DNA from: PMG-095 sp040348785
Lineage (GTDB): Bacteria > Myxococcota_A > Polyangia > Polyangiales > Polyangiaceae
Direction: 5' to 3'
DNA length: 64,000 nt
NCBI GenBank assembly: GCA_040348785.1
Contig: JBEQTH010000045.1
Location: 1 to 64,000, forward strand
Shown in pieces: positions 1 through 8,916 of the stretch. The notes beneath the pieces are model-generated. The model saw nothing but the letters and a program-made list of their open reading frames with translations, was not told where the DNA came from and searched no databases. The translations under genes were made by a program, and so were the position numbers. Numbering within the stretch: the stretch's first letter is position 1; the number at the start of each line of letters is the position of its first letter.

Positions 1-2
1 CC

Positions 3-1805
3 CGGGCATTGCCGACGCTACTCGGCCTCGTCGCGGATCCCTTGTACGCAAGTGAAGCCGTGCGCGCGCTCGGTCGCCTTGGCGATTCGAGCGCGGTGCC
101 GATGCTGATCGAGCACTTGAGCCGCTCGCCCGCGAGCTTGGTGTGCGCCATCGCGCTCGCGCTGGAGTCCATTCACGAAGTCTCCGAACGGCGCTTCGGC
201 ACGGGCATCGCCGTGGAGCGCGCGCTGCTCGCTTCGCCAAAAGTCGCGGAGGTCCGGCGTCAGTTGGCGCTGGCCTTGAAGCGGGCGGACCCGAGCGAAC
301 AATCGGCGCTCGGTCGCACCTTGGCTTGGGTCGGCGAAGAAAGCACCGTGCCGGCGTTGTTGGATCTGCTGCGCGCCCCAAGCGATGTGGCAAAAGTCGC
401 GGCCGCGTCGCTCAAGCGTTTGGGCGCGGTTGCGGAGCCCCAGCTCGTGCTCGCGCTGCGCGCGGCGGGCACGGAGCTGCGGCGTGTGCTGATCCCGATT
501 TTGAACGGCAAACGCGCCGCGCGCGACGAGCTCATGGCCTGCCTCGGCGACGAAGATCCGACCGTGCGCGCGCTGGCCTGCGACGCCCTAGCGCGCACGT
601 CCGATCCCGCCGCCGTGCCCTCGATCTTCGGGCTCTTGTGCGATCCCGACGCGCGAGTCGCACAAGCGGCCCTGGGCGCCATTCAATCGCTCGGCAGCGG
701 CGAAACCAAACGCTTGGCACTCGAAGCGGCGCGCTCGGGTGATCTGCGGCTGCGCCGCGCCGCGCTGCGCGTAATCGGCTACTTCGGCTATCCCGAGGGC
801 CTCGACGCGCTCACCGAAGGCTCGCTGTCGAGCGATGAGAAGCTGCGCGACGCGGCGATCTCGGGGCTACCGTTCATCGAAGGGCCAGAGGCGGTGAGCG
901 TGCTCTTGACCGCATCGCGCCATGAGTCACCGCGCACGCGCATCGCCGCAGTGCGCGCCCTCGGCCACACTACGGGTGAGCCCGGAGTACGCGAGCGGCT
1001 GCGCCTCGCGCTCACTGATTCCGACGCCTGGGTGCGCTACTACGCCTGCCAATCTTTGGGCCGCCTGCACGACGATCCCTCTACCGAAGCGATCGCCGCC
1101 TTGCTCAGTGATGAATTCGGTCAAGTGCGTGTCGCCGCCGTCGAGGCCCTGGCCCACCTCCGCGGGCCGGATGCATTCAGCGTGCTGAGCGGCGTGCTTG
1201 CCTCCGAGGACGTGGATCTCTATCGCGCGGCACTGGTTGCGCTCGGTCTTTCCAAACGCGCCGAGGCGCTCCCGTACCTGTTGAACGCGCTTTCCTCGGC
1301 GGACACTGCAACTCGCCTGGTCGCGCTCTCCGCTCTGGCCGAGCTCGGCGCACCTGCCGCGCTGCCCGCAATCGCTCGAGCCACCCGTGACTCCGACGAG
1401 GGCGTGCGCGTAGCCGCCACCGGCTTTCTGGCGACGCACGTCGACCCCCGGGCAACCTCGGAGCTCATCCAGCTCCTGATCGACGACCCGAGCCGCCAGG
1501 ACTTGGTGCGCGCACTGGCCCGGGTACAACCGGGGCGCGCGGCGGTAATCGCAGCGGCGCTGAGCGGCGCCGACGACGCGCTGGCCACCGCGCTCGTTGC
1601 CGCCCTGGCGCGCTCGCAGAGCGACGGGGCCCTGCTCGAGATCCGAAGTGCGCTGCAATCGCCCAACGACGCAGCCCGCCGGGCCGCCGCCTCGGCCCTG
1701 ATTGGCATGCAAGACACCGACAGCAACCCGGCCCTGGAACGCGCGGCCCTCAGCGATGCCGACGCGGAAGTGCGGCGGATCTGCGGGACAGTGTTGGTCC
1801 GATGA
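3..1805 (+). CDS. HEAT-repeat protein, 5'-truncated by window edge
   Basis: The frame is open to the left edge, so the true start lies outside. The visible ~600 residues are built of HEAT/PBS-lyase-like helical repeats of about 30 residues with recurrent 'D.....VR..A..AL' cores, covering nearly the whole length. Such proteins act as helical scaffolds for protein binding; no catalytic motif is seen. It overlaps cheR by 4 bp (ATGA), and cheB follows with another ATGA overlap, so it is probably a scaffold or adaptor of a chemosensory pathway. HEAT-repeat proteins encoded beside che genes are common in myxobacteria (family knowledge). The partner is unknown. Confidence 0.85.
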   Translation, partial: RALPTLLGLVADPLYASEAVRALGRLGDSSAVPMLIEHLSRSPASLVCAIALALESIHEVSERRFGTGIAVERALLASPKVAEVRRQLALALKRADPSEQSALGRTLAWVGEESTVPALLDLLRAPSDVAKVAAASLKRLGAVAEPQLVLALRAAGTELRRVLIPILNGKRAARDELMACLGDEDPTVRALACDALARTSDPAAVPSIFGLLCDPDARVAQAALGAIQSLGSGETKRLALEAARSGDLRLRRAALRVIGYFGYPEGLDALTEGSLSSDEKLRDAAISGLPFIEGPEAVSVLLTASRHESPRTRIAAVRALGHTTGEPGVRERLRLALTDSDAWVRYYACQSLGRLHDDPSTEAIAALLSDEFGQVRVAAVEALAHLRGPDAFSVLSGVLASEDVDLYRAALVALGLSKRAEALPYLLNALSSADTATRLVALSALAELGAPAALPAIARATRDSDEGVRVAATGFLATHVDPRATSELIQLLIDDPSRQDLVRALARVQPGRAAVIAAALSGADDALATALVAALARSQSDGALLEIRSALQSPNDAARRAAASALIGMQDTDSNPALERAALSDADAEVRRICGTVLVR

Positions 1806-2626
1806 GCTTGAGTCTGCCGCTTTCGCCCCAAGTGTTCGCGATCCTCAGCGCGCTGGTCGAGGAGCGAACCGGGCTGCACTACGATCTGCACGAGCGAGAG
1901 CTGCTCGCTGATCGGGTTTCGGCCCGCGCAATAGAGTGCGGCTTCGACTCACTCCTCGATTACTACTACTTCCTGCGTTACGACCCGTCCGCTGAGCTGG
2001 AAATGGCGGCCCTTTCCGAGGCCCTGGTCGTCAATGAAACCTACTTTTTCAGGGAATTGCCCGCGCTCAAGCTGATCGCGGAGCAATTCGTGCCCGAGCT
2101 GCTCGCGGCAGGCGTAGAGCCGCGCTTGTGGTGCGCAGCAAGCTCGACCGGCGAAGAGCCGCTCACGCTCGCCATGCTGCTCGATGAGGCGGGCTTGCTG
2201 GACCGAGTGAAGCTGGTCGCCAGCGACATTAGTGGGCGAGCCTTGGCACACGCCAAGGCTGGGCTGTACCGGCGCCGCTCACTGCGCGCGCTGCCCAGCG
2301 GTGCGATCGGTCGCTGGCTCAAAGGCAACGAAGACGGCATGCGAGTTGCACCCCACCTGATCCAGGCGGTGGACTGGGTGCACGTGAATTTGATCGACGA
2401 AGATCGAGTGGCAAAGCTCGGGCAGTTCGACGCGATTTTATGCAGAAATGTGCTGATTTACTTTCGAGATCAAACCATCCAAGGGGTCATTGACCGGCTC
2501 TGGCGGCGGCTGAATCCGAACGGCTACTTGTTCGTCGGCACCTCCGAATCACTGTTACGCTTCGATGTTCCCTTCTCCTGTGAAGAGCAGCGCGGCTGTT
2601 TCTATTACCGAAAGCAGCCCAAATGA
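1802..2626 (+). CDS. cheR: CheR-type chemoreceptor glutamate methyltransferase
   Basis: 274 residues, normal CheR length. An N-terminal helical domain (about 1-75) is followed by a SAM-dependent methyltransferase fold: 'SSTGEEP' (about 112-118) is the CheR-specific SAM loop, then 'ASDIS', and 'FDAILCRNVLIYF' (about 207-219) is the conserved core. It transfers methyl groups from SAM to glutamates of chemoreceptors, giving adaptation together with CheB. It has no C-terminal TPR or receptor-tethering pentapeptide. The start overlaps the stop of the HEAT gene and the end overlaps cheB, so the three are translationally coupled. Confidence 0.96.
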   Translation: MSLSLPLSPQVFAILSALVEERTGLHYDLHERELLADRVSARAIECGFDSLLDYYYFLRYDPSAELEMAALSEALVVNETYFFRELPALKLIAEQFVPELLAAGVEPRLWCAASSTGEEPLTLAMLLDEAGLLDRVKLVASDISGRALAHAKAGLYRRRSLRALPSGAIGRWLKGNEDGMRVAPHLIQAVDWVHVNLIDEDRVAKLGQFDAILCRNVLIYFRDQTIQGVIDRLWRRLNPNGYLFVGTSESLLRFDVPFSCEEQRGCFYYRKQPK

Positions 2627-3642
2627 CGATTCGTGTCCTCGTCGTCGATGACTCGGCGTTCGCTCGCAAGGTCGTCCGCGAAAGCCTGCAGACCAGCGCT
2701 TTGATCGAGGTCGTTGGCATGGCTCGCGACGGGATCGATGCGCTGGAGAAGATTGCCGCGCTGGATCCCGACGTGATTACGCTCGATCTGGTGATGCCGA
2801 ACCTGGACGGGCTCGGGGTGCTCGCCGCCTTGAGCGCCGAGCTGCGCTCCCGCGTCGTGATCGTGAGCATGGCCGACGGCGAAAGCGACATCGGCGTGGC
2901 AGCTTTGGCGTACGGCGTCTTCGATCTGGTTCACAAGCCGACCGCCCTGGCCGTGGCAAGCCTGCAGGAAATCGCGGACGAGCTCGTGACCAAGGTACAT
3001 TTGGCCGCAGCCCAGCGGCGCAGTCGAACCCCGCCGCCGCTAACCGCCCTGCCCCTACCCTTGCCTCGCTCGCCCTCCGATCGCGTGGTGCTGATCGGCA
3101 CCTCCACGGGTGGCCCCCAAGCCTTGGGCCGCGTGCTCAAGGAGTTGCCCGCGAATTTTCCGGCGCCGATCGTGATGGTGCTCCACATCCCCGTGGGCTA
3201 CACGGGGCCGCTCGCCGAGCGCTTGAACGGCGAGTGCGCAATCGACGTCGCCGAGGCTCGAGAAGGCATGCAGCTACGTCCGGGCCTGGCGATTCTGGCA
3301 CAGGCCGGCATGCATTTGCGCTTAGTCGGCTCGGGCAACGACATCCGCGTCCACCTCGACCCGGAACCTCGCACCGCGGTTCACCGCCCCTCGGTCGACG
3401 TGTTGTTCCAGAGTGCGGCCGAATGTCTCGGGGCTCGTGCGCTGGCCGTCGTGCTCACTGGCATGGGTGACGACGGCCTGCTCGGGTCGCGCGCGATCCA
3501 CGCCGCGCACGGCCAAATCCTGACCGAGGGCGAGAGCTCGTGCGTCGTGTACGGCATGCCGCGCGTGGTGACCGAAGCCGGCCTATCCTCCGCCGAAGTG
3601 CATCTCTCACGCATGGTCGCCGAGATCAGCATCCGGCTCTGA
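2623..3642 (+). CDS. cheB: CheB protein-glutamate methylesterase/response regulator
   Basis: 339 residues. The N-terminal receiver (about 1-120) has 'VVDDSAF' and phospho-acceptor Asp in 'TLDLVMPNLDG'. After a Pro-rich linker, the methylesterase domain (about 145-335) shows the triad: Ser in 'GTSTGG', His in 'VLHIPVG' and Asp in 'TGMGDDG'. Phosphorylation of the receiver relieves inhibition of the esterase, which demethylates or deamidates receptor glutamates. It is the last gene of the visible che operon; the next gene starts about 620 bp away. All key residues are present. Confidence 0.96.
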   Translation: MTIRVLVVDDSAFARKVVRESLQTSALIEVVGMARDGIDALEKIAALDPDVITLDLVMPNLDGLGVLAALSAELRSRVVIVSMADGESDIGVAALAYGVFDLVHKPTALAVASLQEIADELVTKVHLAAAQRRSRTPPPLTALPLPLPRSPSDRVVLIGTSTGGPQALGRVLKELPANFPAPIVMVLHIPVGYTGPLAERLNGECAIDVAEAREGMQLRPGLAILAQAGMHLRLVGSGNDIRVHLDPEPRTAVHRPSVDVLFQSAAECLGARALAVVLTGMGDDGLLGSRAIHAAHGQILTEGESSCVVYGMPRVVTEAGLSSAEVHLSRMVAEISIRL

Positions 3643-3659
3643 AGCGCGCCGCTCGGCGT

Positions 3660-3760
3660 GGGGCGCCCCCGCCCCGGTCCGTGAAATCGAGGGCGGCATG
3701 CGGGTCGCGGTGAGCCGCTGCGCCCGGCTCCGAGCGCAGTGATCAGAAGCGCAACTTCTG
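3660..3760 (+). terminator. Candidate hairpins after cheB
   Basis: Two inverted repeats follow the cheB stop: GGGGCGCCCC at 3660-3669, and CAGAAG-cgcaa-CTTCTG at 3744-3760 (6-bp stem, 5-nt loop). Neither is followed by a T-run, so intrinsic termination is only a guess from position. Confidence 0.3.
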
Positions 3761-3887
3761 GGCATAGGGGTTTCCGATTCGGCGATGCCCCAGAATTTTT
3801 CTCCGAGACTCGATGAAGGTTTGCATTCATCGGGAGAATGCAGCCGCAAAAGATTGCGGCACGCAGACTCGAATGGATATCGCGCGC

Positions 3888-3967
3888 TCATTGCGCGCAC
3901 GCCCTGTCGCACGCAGCCGCGCACGAACCGTGAACAACTAACGAGCACATCATTGCGCGAGCGCAAT
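3888..3967 (+). promoter_or_regulatory. Candidate activator (UAS) sites upstream of sigma-54 promoter
   Basis: A perfect 7-bp inverted repeat, ATTGCGC-ga-GCGCAAT, lies at 3952-3967, about 90-105 bp upstream of the start point predicted from the sigma-54 element at 4030-4045. The left half recurs as TCATTGCGCG at 3888-3897; the matching TCATTGCGCG of the palindrome begins at 3950, exactly 62 bp later, about six helical turns. Paired sites 80-200 bp upstream are the usual arrangement for NtrC-type activators. The arrangement is seen; binding is inferred. Confidence 0.55.
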
Positions 3968-4029
3968 TTGACACCGACAACGAAGCACGAAATGCGATTT
4001 ACAGCGCACTTCTGCAGATGCGGGAACGA

Positions 4030-4045
4030 TGGCACTCCACTTGCT
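4030..4045 (+). promoter_or_regulatory. Sigma-54 (-24/-12) promoter
   Basis: TGGCACTCCACTTGCT matches the sigma-54 consensus TGGCAC-N5-TTGCW at every defined base, with GG and GC exactly 12 bp apart. The predicted start is near 4056, giving a leader of about 204 nt before the ATG at 4260. No other gene start lies between, so it should drive the polysaccharide operon that follows. Confidence 0.8.
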
Positions 4046-4060
4046 CTTTCAATCATGAAG

Positions 4061-4179
4061 CTCGCTCGCGAATCATTTCGAGCGAGACGAGATATCCCGA
4101 CAAGATCCGAGAGCAACGCACAATAACGTCCGGGCACTTCGTTTCGCGCGCATTGCCAGTGAAGCGTCGAATCGAAACG
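4061..4179 (+). other. Structured 5' leader of the polysaccharide operon
   Basis: Just downstream of the predicted start point is a perfect 8-bp stem, CTCGCTCG (4061-4068) with CGAGCGAG (4079-4086) and a 10-nt loop. A second, longer-range pairing is possible between CGTTTCG (4140-4146) and CGAAACG (4173-4179). The leader is more AT-rich than surrounding DNA and carries no credible reading frame. It could be a regulatory leader RNA; I recognise no known riboswitch class. Confidence 0.4.
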
Positions 4180-4259
4180 TGATTCTCGGCAACGGGTCGA
4201 TATCCCATCGGCCATTGGTATTGGTCATTAGCCTTTTGCTTCATTCGAGAGGAACGCAG

Positions 4260-4709
4260 ATGTCGCCGTCGAAGCCAATTCGATTTACTCGCCAAGTCTT
4301 CTGCGCAGCGTTGCTCGTGCTCGCCAGCGCGCTTTCGCAACGGGCCCTCGCTGACGGCGCCGCACCGTTGGAGGTGACGGCAAAGCTGGTCGAAATCCCC
4401 TCTAAAATGCCTCCCGACGACTTGTACGATTACGCGTACGTGATGCGCTATCAGGTGCAGGGCGGCCCGCTCGACAAACAGTTCTTACTCATCGCGCACT
4501 ACAAGCCGCTTCAGCCCCGCTCCAAAATCAAAGACAAGATGAAGAGCCAGGTCTCCGGAAAAGTGAAAAGCTTCAGCACGGGGGATGTGCACAAGCTCAA
4601 ATTATCCGCGGATCTAAAGGCGATCTGGAAAGGTCCCCTGGTCGACGAGTATGCCGCAACGGATCGTAAGTCGACGCGCTATTGGTGTCTCCAGGCAGAC
4701 CCGGCTTGA
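4260..4709 (+). CDS. Small secreted protein, first gene of polysaccharide operon
   Basis: 149 residues. The ATG at 4260 is preceded by GAGAGGA at good spacing, and an N-terminal signal peptide follows (basic start, 'FCAALLVLASALS', cleavage near ALADG). The mature part has 'YDYAYVMRYQV' and a Lys-rich stretch around 'KIKDKMKSQVSGKVKSF', and ends '..YWCLQADPA'. I do not recognise a named family. Its place as first gene after a sigma-54 promoter and before a barrel protein suggests a periplasmic or cell-surface role in polysaccharide handling. Its 3' end comes close to or overlaps the next start. Confidence 0.8.
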   Translation: MSPSKPIRFTRQVFCAALLVLASALSQRALADGAAPLEVTAKLVEIPSKMPPDDLYDYAYVMRYQVQGGPLDKQFLLIAHYKPLQPRSKIKDKMKSQVSGKVKSFSTGDVHKLKLSADLKAIWKGPLVDEYAATDRKSTRYWCLQADPA

Positions 4710-4729
4710 CCGGCTCGGGCTTCAGTCGA

Positions 4730-5785
4730 GTGAATCCGAAACCAAGTAGCCGGGTTGGTGCCCGGGTCGTCGCGGCCGCATTGCTCGCCGCAGCGCTGTA
4801 CCCCGTCGTCGCCGAGCAGCGGGCTTCGTCACGTGTCGCAAGCGCGCTGCGTCGCGCGCGTGCCGCAACGAGCGGAGGCGGCACAGGGGCCCTGCCACGG
4901 GCGCTCTCGGTCCGCGTGCAGCGCCTGAACGGCTTGCTCGCCAGCTGGGAAACCATCGGCGGCTGCGGTGCGGGCACGTCTACGGGTGCAGGCGGCGGCA
5001 TCAAGTGGATCGGGCGCGGCACCAGCGGTGGCTTATTTCAGCTGCAGTCGCTGGGCACGTACACGCATTTGCACGATGGTTACATCCTGTCCTGGAACAA
5101 CCAGGTATCGCGTGACCTGAGCGAGAAGTGGAACGTCGGGTTCTCGGTCCCCGTGCTCTATAAATACTATCGGGACTACTACGGCCTCCCCGTCGACGTC
5201 TCGAATGGCGGTCTGGGTGACGTCAGCGCGTTTTTGACTCGGCGCTTCGGTGAGATCAACAACACCGCGCTCACCCTCTCGGTTGGGTTTCCGACGGCGA
5301 CGCACGACGCCAGATACAAGAACGATCTCCTGACGCAGGAGAAGCAGCTCGGCATCGGCAAGGTCACCGGCACGCTCGTGCTCGATCACACGCTGGACGA
5401 GATCTGGGGGCTCGTGGTCATGGGCGGTTCCGCAGGTTACCGCGGCGGCCAGAACGAGCTCGGCAACTATCGAGCACCGGTAGCAAACGTATATTGCTAC
5501 GCGGGGTATTTCATGGGGCCCTTCGTGCCTTCACTCGGCCTGACGCTGCAACGCTTTTTCGGCGTCGACCGCGACCGGGGCATCGATCAAGAGGAGCAAC
5601 TTTCGTCGCTGGCAGGTACCGCGGAGCTCGAGTGGTCAACAGACACCATTGCCATCTTGGCCGGCGTCTCGCTGCCTTACGGTTGGGAAATTGGTGGCGC
5701 GGCGGCCGAAGGCGCGGTGAATCGCCTTCACCCAGGGCTGCAACCTTGGACTGCTGCGCTGGGTGTCACGCTATCGCCGTTTTGA
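4730..5785 (+). CDS. Outer-membrane beta-barrel protein
   Basis: About 351 residues from GTG 4730, chosen because it gives a signal peptide ('RVVAAALLAAALYPVVA'); a TTG at 4682 would add 16 residues and overlap the previous gene. From about residue 90 on, alternating hydrophobic strands with Gly and aromatic girdles run to a terminal Phe ('GVTLSPF'), the signature of an OMP barrel (BAM signal). It resembles transporter-like porins of the phenol-degradation MetA type only in overall pattern. In this operon it may be the polysaccharide exit or a surface anchor; function not proven. Confidence 0.75.
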   Translation: MNPKPSSRVGARVVAAALLAAALYPVVAEQRASSRVASALRRARAATSGGGTGALPRALSVRVQRLNGLLASWETIGGCGAGTSTGAGGGIKWIGRGTSGGLFQLQSLGTYTHLHDGYILSWNNQVSRDLSEKWNVGFSVPVLYKYYRDYYGLPVDVSNGGLGDVSAFLTRRFGEINNTALTLSVGFPTATHDARYKNDLLTQEKQLGIGKVTGTLVLDHTLDEIWGLVVMGGSAGYRGGQNELGNYRAPVANVYCYAGYFMGPFVPSLGLTLQRFFGVDRDRGIDQEEQLSSLAGTAELEWSTDTIAILAGVSLPYGWEIGGAAAEGAVNRLHPGLQPWTAALGVTLSPF

Positions 5786-5791
5786 GCCGCC

Positions 5792-7762
5792 ATGACCGCG
5801 AACCAAACCGAAAAGCGGCATCAGGACGTCCTGTTGGTCGCCGTGTCGTTCGCGGCGGCGGCGGTGGCGGGCATCGCCCCCTCGGCCGACGGGGACATCT
5901 GGTGGCACCTCGCCGCGGGCAGAGAGATCATTCAACGCGGGCAGCTGCTGTATAGCGATCCGTTTTTGCTAGGCGCGGGCGGGCGGCCTTGGCCAGACGT
6001 GCACTGGCTGTTTCAGCTCGCGGCCTATGCCGTTCATTCGCAGCTCGGGTTGGCGGGCCTGGTGTGGGCCAAATGCCTGACGGTGGGTGTCGGGGCCTGC
6101 GTGCTGCTCGGAAGCGTCGAGCGGCGGCCCGGCTCGTGGTCGCGCGGCTTGTTCGTGACGCTGATGGCCGCGGCCCTGTTCGCGGCACGCGCTTTGTTGC
6201 TCGTGCGGCCCGTGATCGTGACTTTGCTGTTGATTGCGCTGTTTTACTGGGTGCTCGAAGGCGTGCGGCGAAACGGTCGGCTTCGGCCGCTGCTCGTGCT
6301 GCCCCTTCTTCAGGTCGTGTGGGTGAACTGCCAAGGCTTGTCGGTGCTCGGCCTCGCGCTGGTTGGGATCTATTTGCTGGGGACGATCCTTCCCAATGCA
6401 TTGGGCAATGCGGTGTACTGGCCGTTTGCCCGCCGCCGCGCAACGAACGGGCGCGCACGTGAGCAATCGAAAATGCTCGCGGCAAGCTTCGCCGCTTGTG
6501 CATTGGCCAGCGGCCTCACGCCGTTCGGATTTGCCGGCATCGCGCTGCCCGCGAAGCTGTTCGCTCGGCTGTTGCCCAACGGCGGCAACGTCTTCGCGCA
6601 CTCGGTCGCAGAGAACGTGGCGCCGTTCTCACTCGAGGAATGGTCGGGTGAGTTTTGGCATCTAAAATGGGCGCTCGGCGTGCTGGGCTTGGCGATTTGG
6701 TGCGGAGGGCGTCGGGTTCAACTCACGCATGCGCTGCTCCTGGCCGGCCTCTCCGCGTTGGCTCTGATCAGCAACCGCAACGTGTTGCTCCTTTATTGGC
6801 TCGGCACCCCGATCGCAGCCAGCTACTTGGCACCTTTCTTACGCGCCCGGCTGCTACGCCTCGCCGGCGGGGCCCGGCGCTGGGCGATCCGGCTGAACGC
6901 GGCAACGCTCGCTAGCCTGCTTTGCCTTTCGGGCGTCGCCGCCGCGCGCGAGCCCAGCCTGAAGCGTCCGACCCCATTCCGAATGCCGGAGGCCAGCGTG
7001 CAGGCGCTCGCTCGTCTCCCGGGTGGCGCGGTGTTCTCCGCCGATCACCAGGGTGGCTACCTGATTTGGAGCCTCTATCCGCGGTTCCGACCCTACATCG
7101 ATACCCGGCTCGTGCTGCGAACGCCGGACGAATACGCGGAGTATCTCGCGGTCACGGAGGAGCCCGAGCGCTTCGCCGCACTACAGGCCAGGGAACACTT
7201 CTCGTACGCAGTATTGCCGGTGGCCTATCCCGATCGCTACTTACGCTTGATCGGCGCGCTGGCGGCAAGCCCCGAGTGGAAGCTCGTGTTCACGAACGGT
7301 TCCGAAGTCGTGTTCGCTCGGCGAGACATCCCCACCCCCGAAATATTACAGCCGGGCGATCCAGCGCTCACTGTTCGCTTGCTCGCCGAGCTGGACCGGG
7401 ACAACGCAGACTCCCCCGCCGTGCGCAACGCGGCGCAGTTGCAACTCGCAACGTTGCAGCTCGCGTTGGGTGAATTCGACGAGGCAGAGCGAGTGCTCTC
7501 GCGGTCTTCGGGACCGGAAGCGGCAGCATTGCGTGCTCGTTCTTGCTTCGGCGCAGGTCGGTTCGCGGACGCCGAAGCCATCACGCGAGAGTTGTTGAGG
7601 GGCGACTCCGCAGACGCATCGAGCTTGAATTTGATGGCGCTAATCGCTCTGTCTCGGAGCGACCGCAAGGCCGCATTTGGCTACCTCAGGCGAGCCGCGG
7701 ACCATCACCCATTCGATCCTGAAACGAACCAAATATTGGCCAACCTGGAGGATAACCGATGA
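5792..7762 (+). CDS. Polytopic GT-C-like membrane protein with C-terminal TPRs
   Basis: 656 residues. The first loop carries 'DGDIWWHLAAGREI', the acidic loop typical of a GT-C-like membrane family, followed by roughly ten transmembrane segments to about residue 400. A periplasmic domain with 'YIDTRLVLRTPDEY' follows, then TPR-like helices (about 540-650: 'LQLALGEFDEAERVL', 'CFGAGRFADAEAI'). It probably acts on a lipid-linked sugar or assembles the envelope machinery. It starts 6 bp after the barrel gene and its stop overlaps the next ATG (ATGA), so it belongs to the operon. Substrate unknown. Confidence 0.75.
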   Translation: MTANQTEKRHQDVLLVAVSFAAAAVAGIAPSADGDIWWHLAAGREIIQRGQLLYSDPFLLGAGGRPWPDVHWLFQLAAYAVHSQLGLAGLVWAKCLTVGVGACVLLGSVERRPGSWSRGLFVTLMAAALFAARALLLVRPVIVTLLLIALFYWVLEGVRRNGRLRPLLVLPLLQVVWVNCQGLSVLGLALVGIYLLGTILPNALGNAVYWPFARRRATNGRAREQSKMLAASFAACALASGLTPFGFAGIALPAKLFARLLPNGGNVFAHSVAENVAPFSLEEWSGEFWHLKWALGVLGLAIWCGGRRVQLTHALLLAGLSALALISNRNVLLLYWLGTPIAASYLAPFLRARLLRLAGGARRWAIRLNAATLASLLCLSGVAAAREPSLKRPTPFRMPEASVQALARLPGGAVFSADHQGGYLIWSLYPRFRPYIDTRLVLRTPDEYAEYLAVTEEPERFAALQAREHFSYAVLPVAYPDRYLRLIGALAASPEWKLVFTNGSEVVFARRDIPTPEILQPGDPALTVRLLAELDRDNADSPAVRNAAQLQLATLQLALGEFDEAERVLSRSSGPEAAALRARSCFGAGRFADAEAITRELLRGDSADASSLNLMALIALSRSDRKAAFGYLRRAADHHPFDPETNQILANLEDNR

Positions 7763-8898
7763 CCGATGCGTCTTGGTCCCGAATGCCCGCGCGCGCCCGT
7801 GCATCGCTACGCACCTGGCCTCGTTTCGCCACGCTCGGCTTTGCCTGCGTGGCAGCCTGCGGAGTGTCGGAGCACCCGCACGCCCAGCAAACGGTCGACC
7901 CCAGCAGCGACTTCGGACCGTTGGGCGGCTCGCTGCCAGTGGCTACTGCTGGGGCGGGCCCAATCGCGAACGCCGGCAACGTCTCGATGGGCGGTGCCGC
8001 TGCGGGGCTAGCCGGTGCAGCGGCGCTCGGCGGGACCTCGAGCGGCGGCGCGTCGACCGCTGGCGCGCCAGGAACGGCAGGCAGCGTGTCGAGCGCCGGT
8101 AACATCGGTGCCGCCGGCAGCCCGCCGCTCTCTGGCGTCACGATCACCTTGGGTGGCGTCAACGTACCGAAGGAGCATGCGATTGCCTTCATCCACATCG
8201 GGCATTCGAACATGGCGGGGCGAGCCACGGGCCCAGCCGCGTCGCGCCCGTACCACTTCCAGCAGACCGACCCACACGCCTTCATGTATCACGTCGGCAA
8301 GTCGCCAGAGCTCGCGATCGAGCCAAAAACGGCTGGTGACACCGCTGCAGCAGGCCCAGGCACCGCGCTCGTCAAAGAAGCCGCTGCGCTCTCGCCGAGC
8401 TACTACTTCATCTCTCTCGGCTACGGTGTGCCCTCGGCCTATTGCTCACAGTTCGTGCCGGGCGGCTTGTACTACGACAACTTGATCGCCGCTCCGAAGG
8501 CGATCAAGGGCCGCGTCACTTTCGGCGCCATTTTCATTTATCTGGGCATCACCGAGCGCCACGGCACCGCGCAAGACCAGGCAAACTTCGCCAACTGCAT
8601 CAACACGCTGACCACCGCCATCCGCAACGACGTGGGCGAGCCGAACCTGCCCATGCTGATCAACGATTACGAGGTCGAAGCATCAGGCGAGTTCGCCGTG
8701 GGCGGTGATGTGGCCAACACGATCATGCCCCAGATCGCCAAGATCCCCACCACCGTCTCGAATTCAGCGCTCGTCTCGGCCAAGGGTCTCGGCATGGAAG
8801 ACGACCACCATTTCAACCTGGATGGGCACTTCGTCTGGGTGCAACGCGCGCTGATGACGATGCAGCAAAAGGGCTGGTTTCCCTGGCCCGCGCAGTGA
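7759..8898 (+). CDS. SASA-type SGNH esterase lipoprotein
   Basis: 379 residues. The signal peptide ends in lipobox 'VAAC' (Cys about 34), followed by a Gly/Ala/Ser linker to about residue 125. The catalytic domain has 'HIGHSNMAGRA', equivalent to the GQSNMAG block I of sialate O-acetylesterase/acetylxylan esterase proteins, with His in place of Gln, and 'DDHHFNLDGH' as the C-terminal DxxH block. It likely removes acetyl groups from a polysaccharide outside the cell. Next to an MBOAT and two AlgX/J-like genes, it may trim or edit the polymer those proteins acetylate. ATGA overlap with the previous gene. Confidence 0.8.
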   Translation: MTDASWSRMPARARASLRTWPRFATLGFACVAACGVSEHPHAQQTVDPSSDFGPLGGSLPVATAGAGPIANAGNVSMGGAAAGLAGAAALGGTSSGGASTAGAPGTAGSVSSAGNIGAAGSPPLSGVTITLGGVNVPKEHAIAFIHIGHSNMAGRATGPAASRPYHFQQTDPHAFMYHVGKSPELAIEPKTAGDTAAAGPGTALVKEAAALSPSYYFISLGYGVPSAYCSQFVPGGLYYDNLIAAPKAIKGRVTFGAIFIYLGITERHGTAQDQANFANCINTLTTAIRNDVGEPNLPMLINDYEVEASGEFAVGGDVANTIMPQIAKIPTTVSNSALVSAKGLGMEDDHHFNLDGHFVWVQRALMTMQQKGWFPWPAQ

Positions 8899-8916
8899 GG
8901 TCGGGCTGAGCTGAGC

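Noticed and set aside
3968..3973. TTGACA hexamer as a sigma-70 -35 box upstream of 4260
   Set aside because: No acceptable -10 hexamer at 16-18 bp; the nearby sigma-54 element is a far better match.
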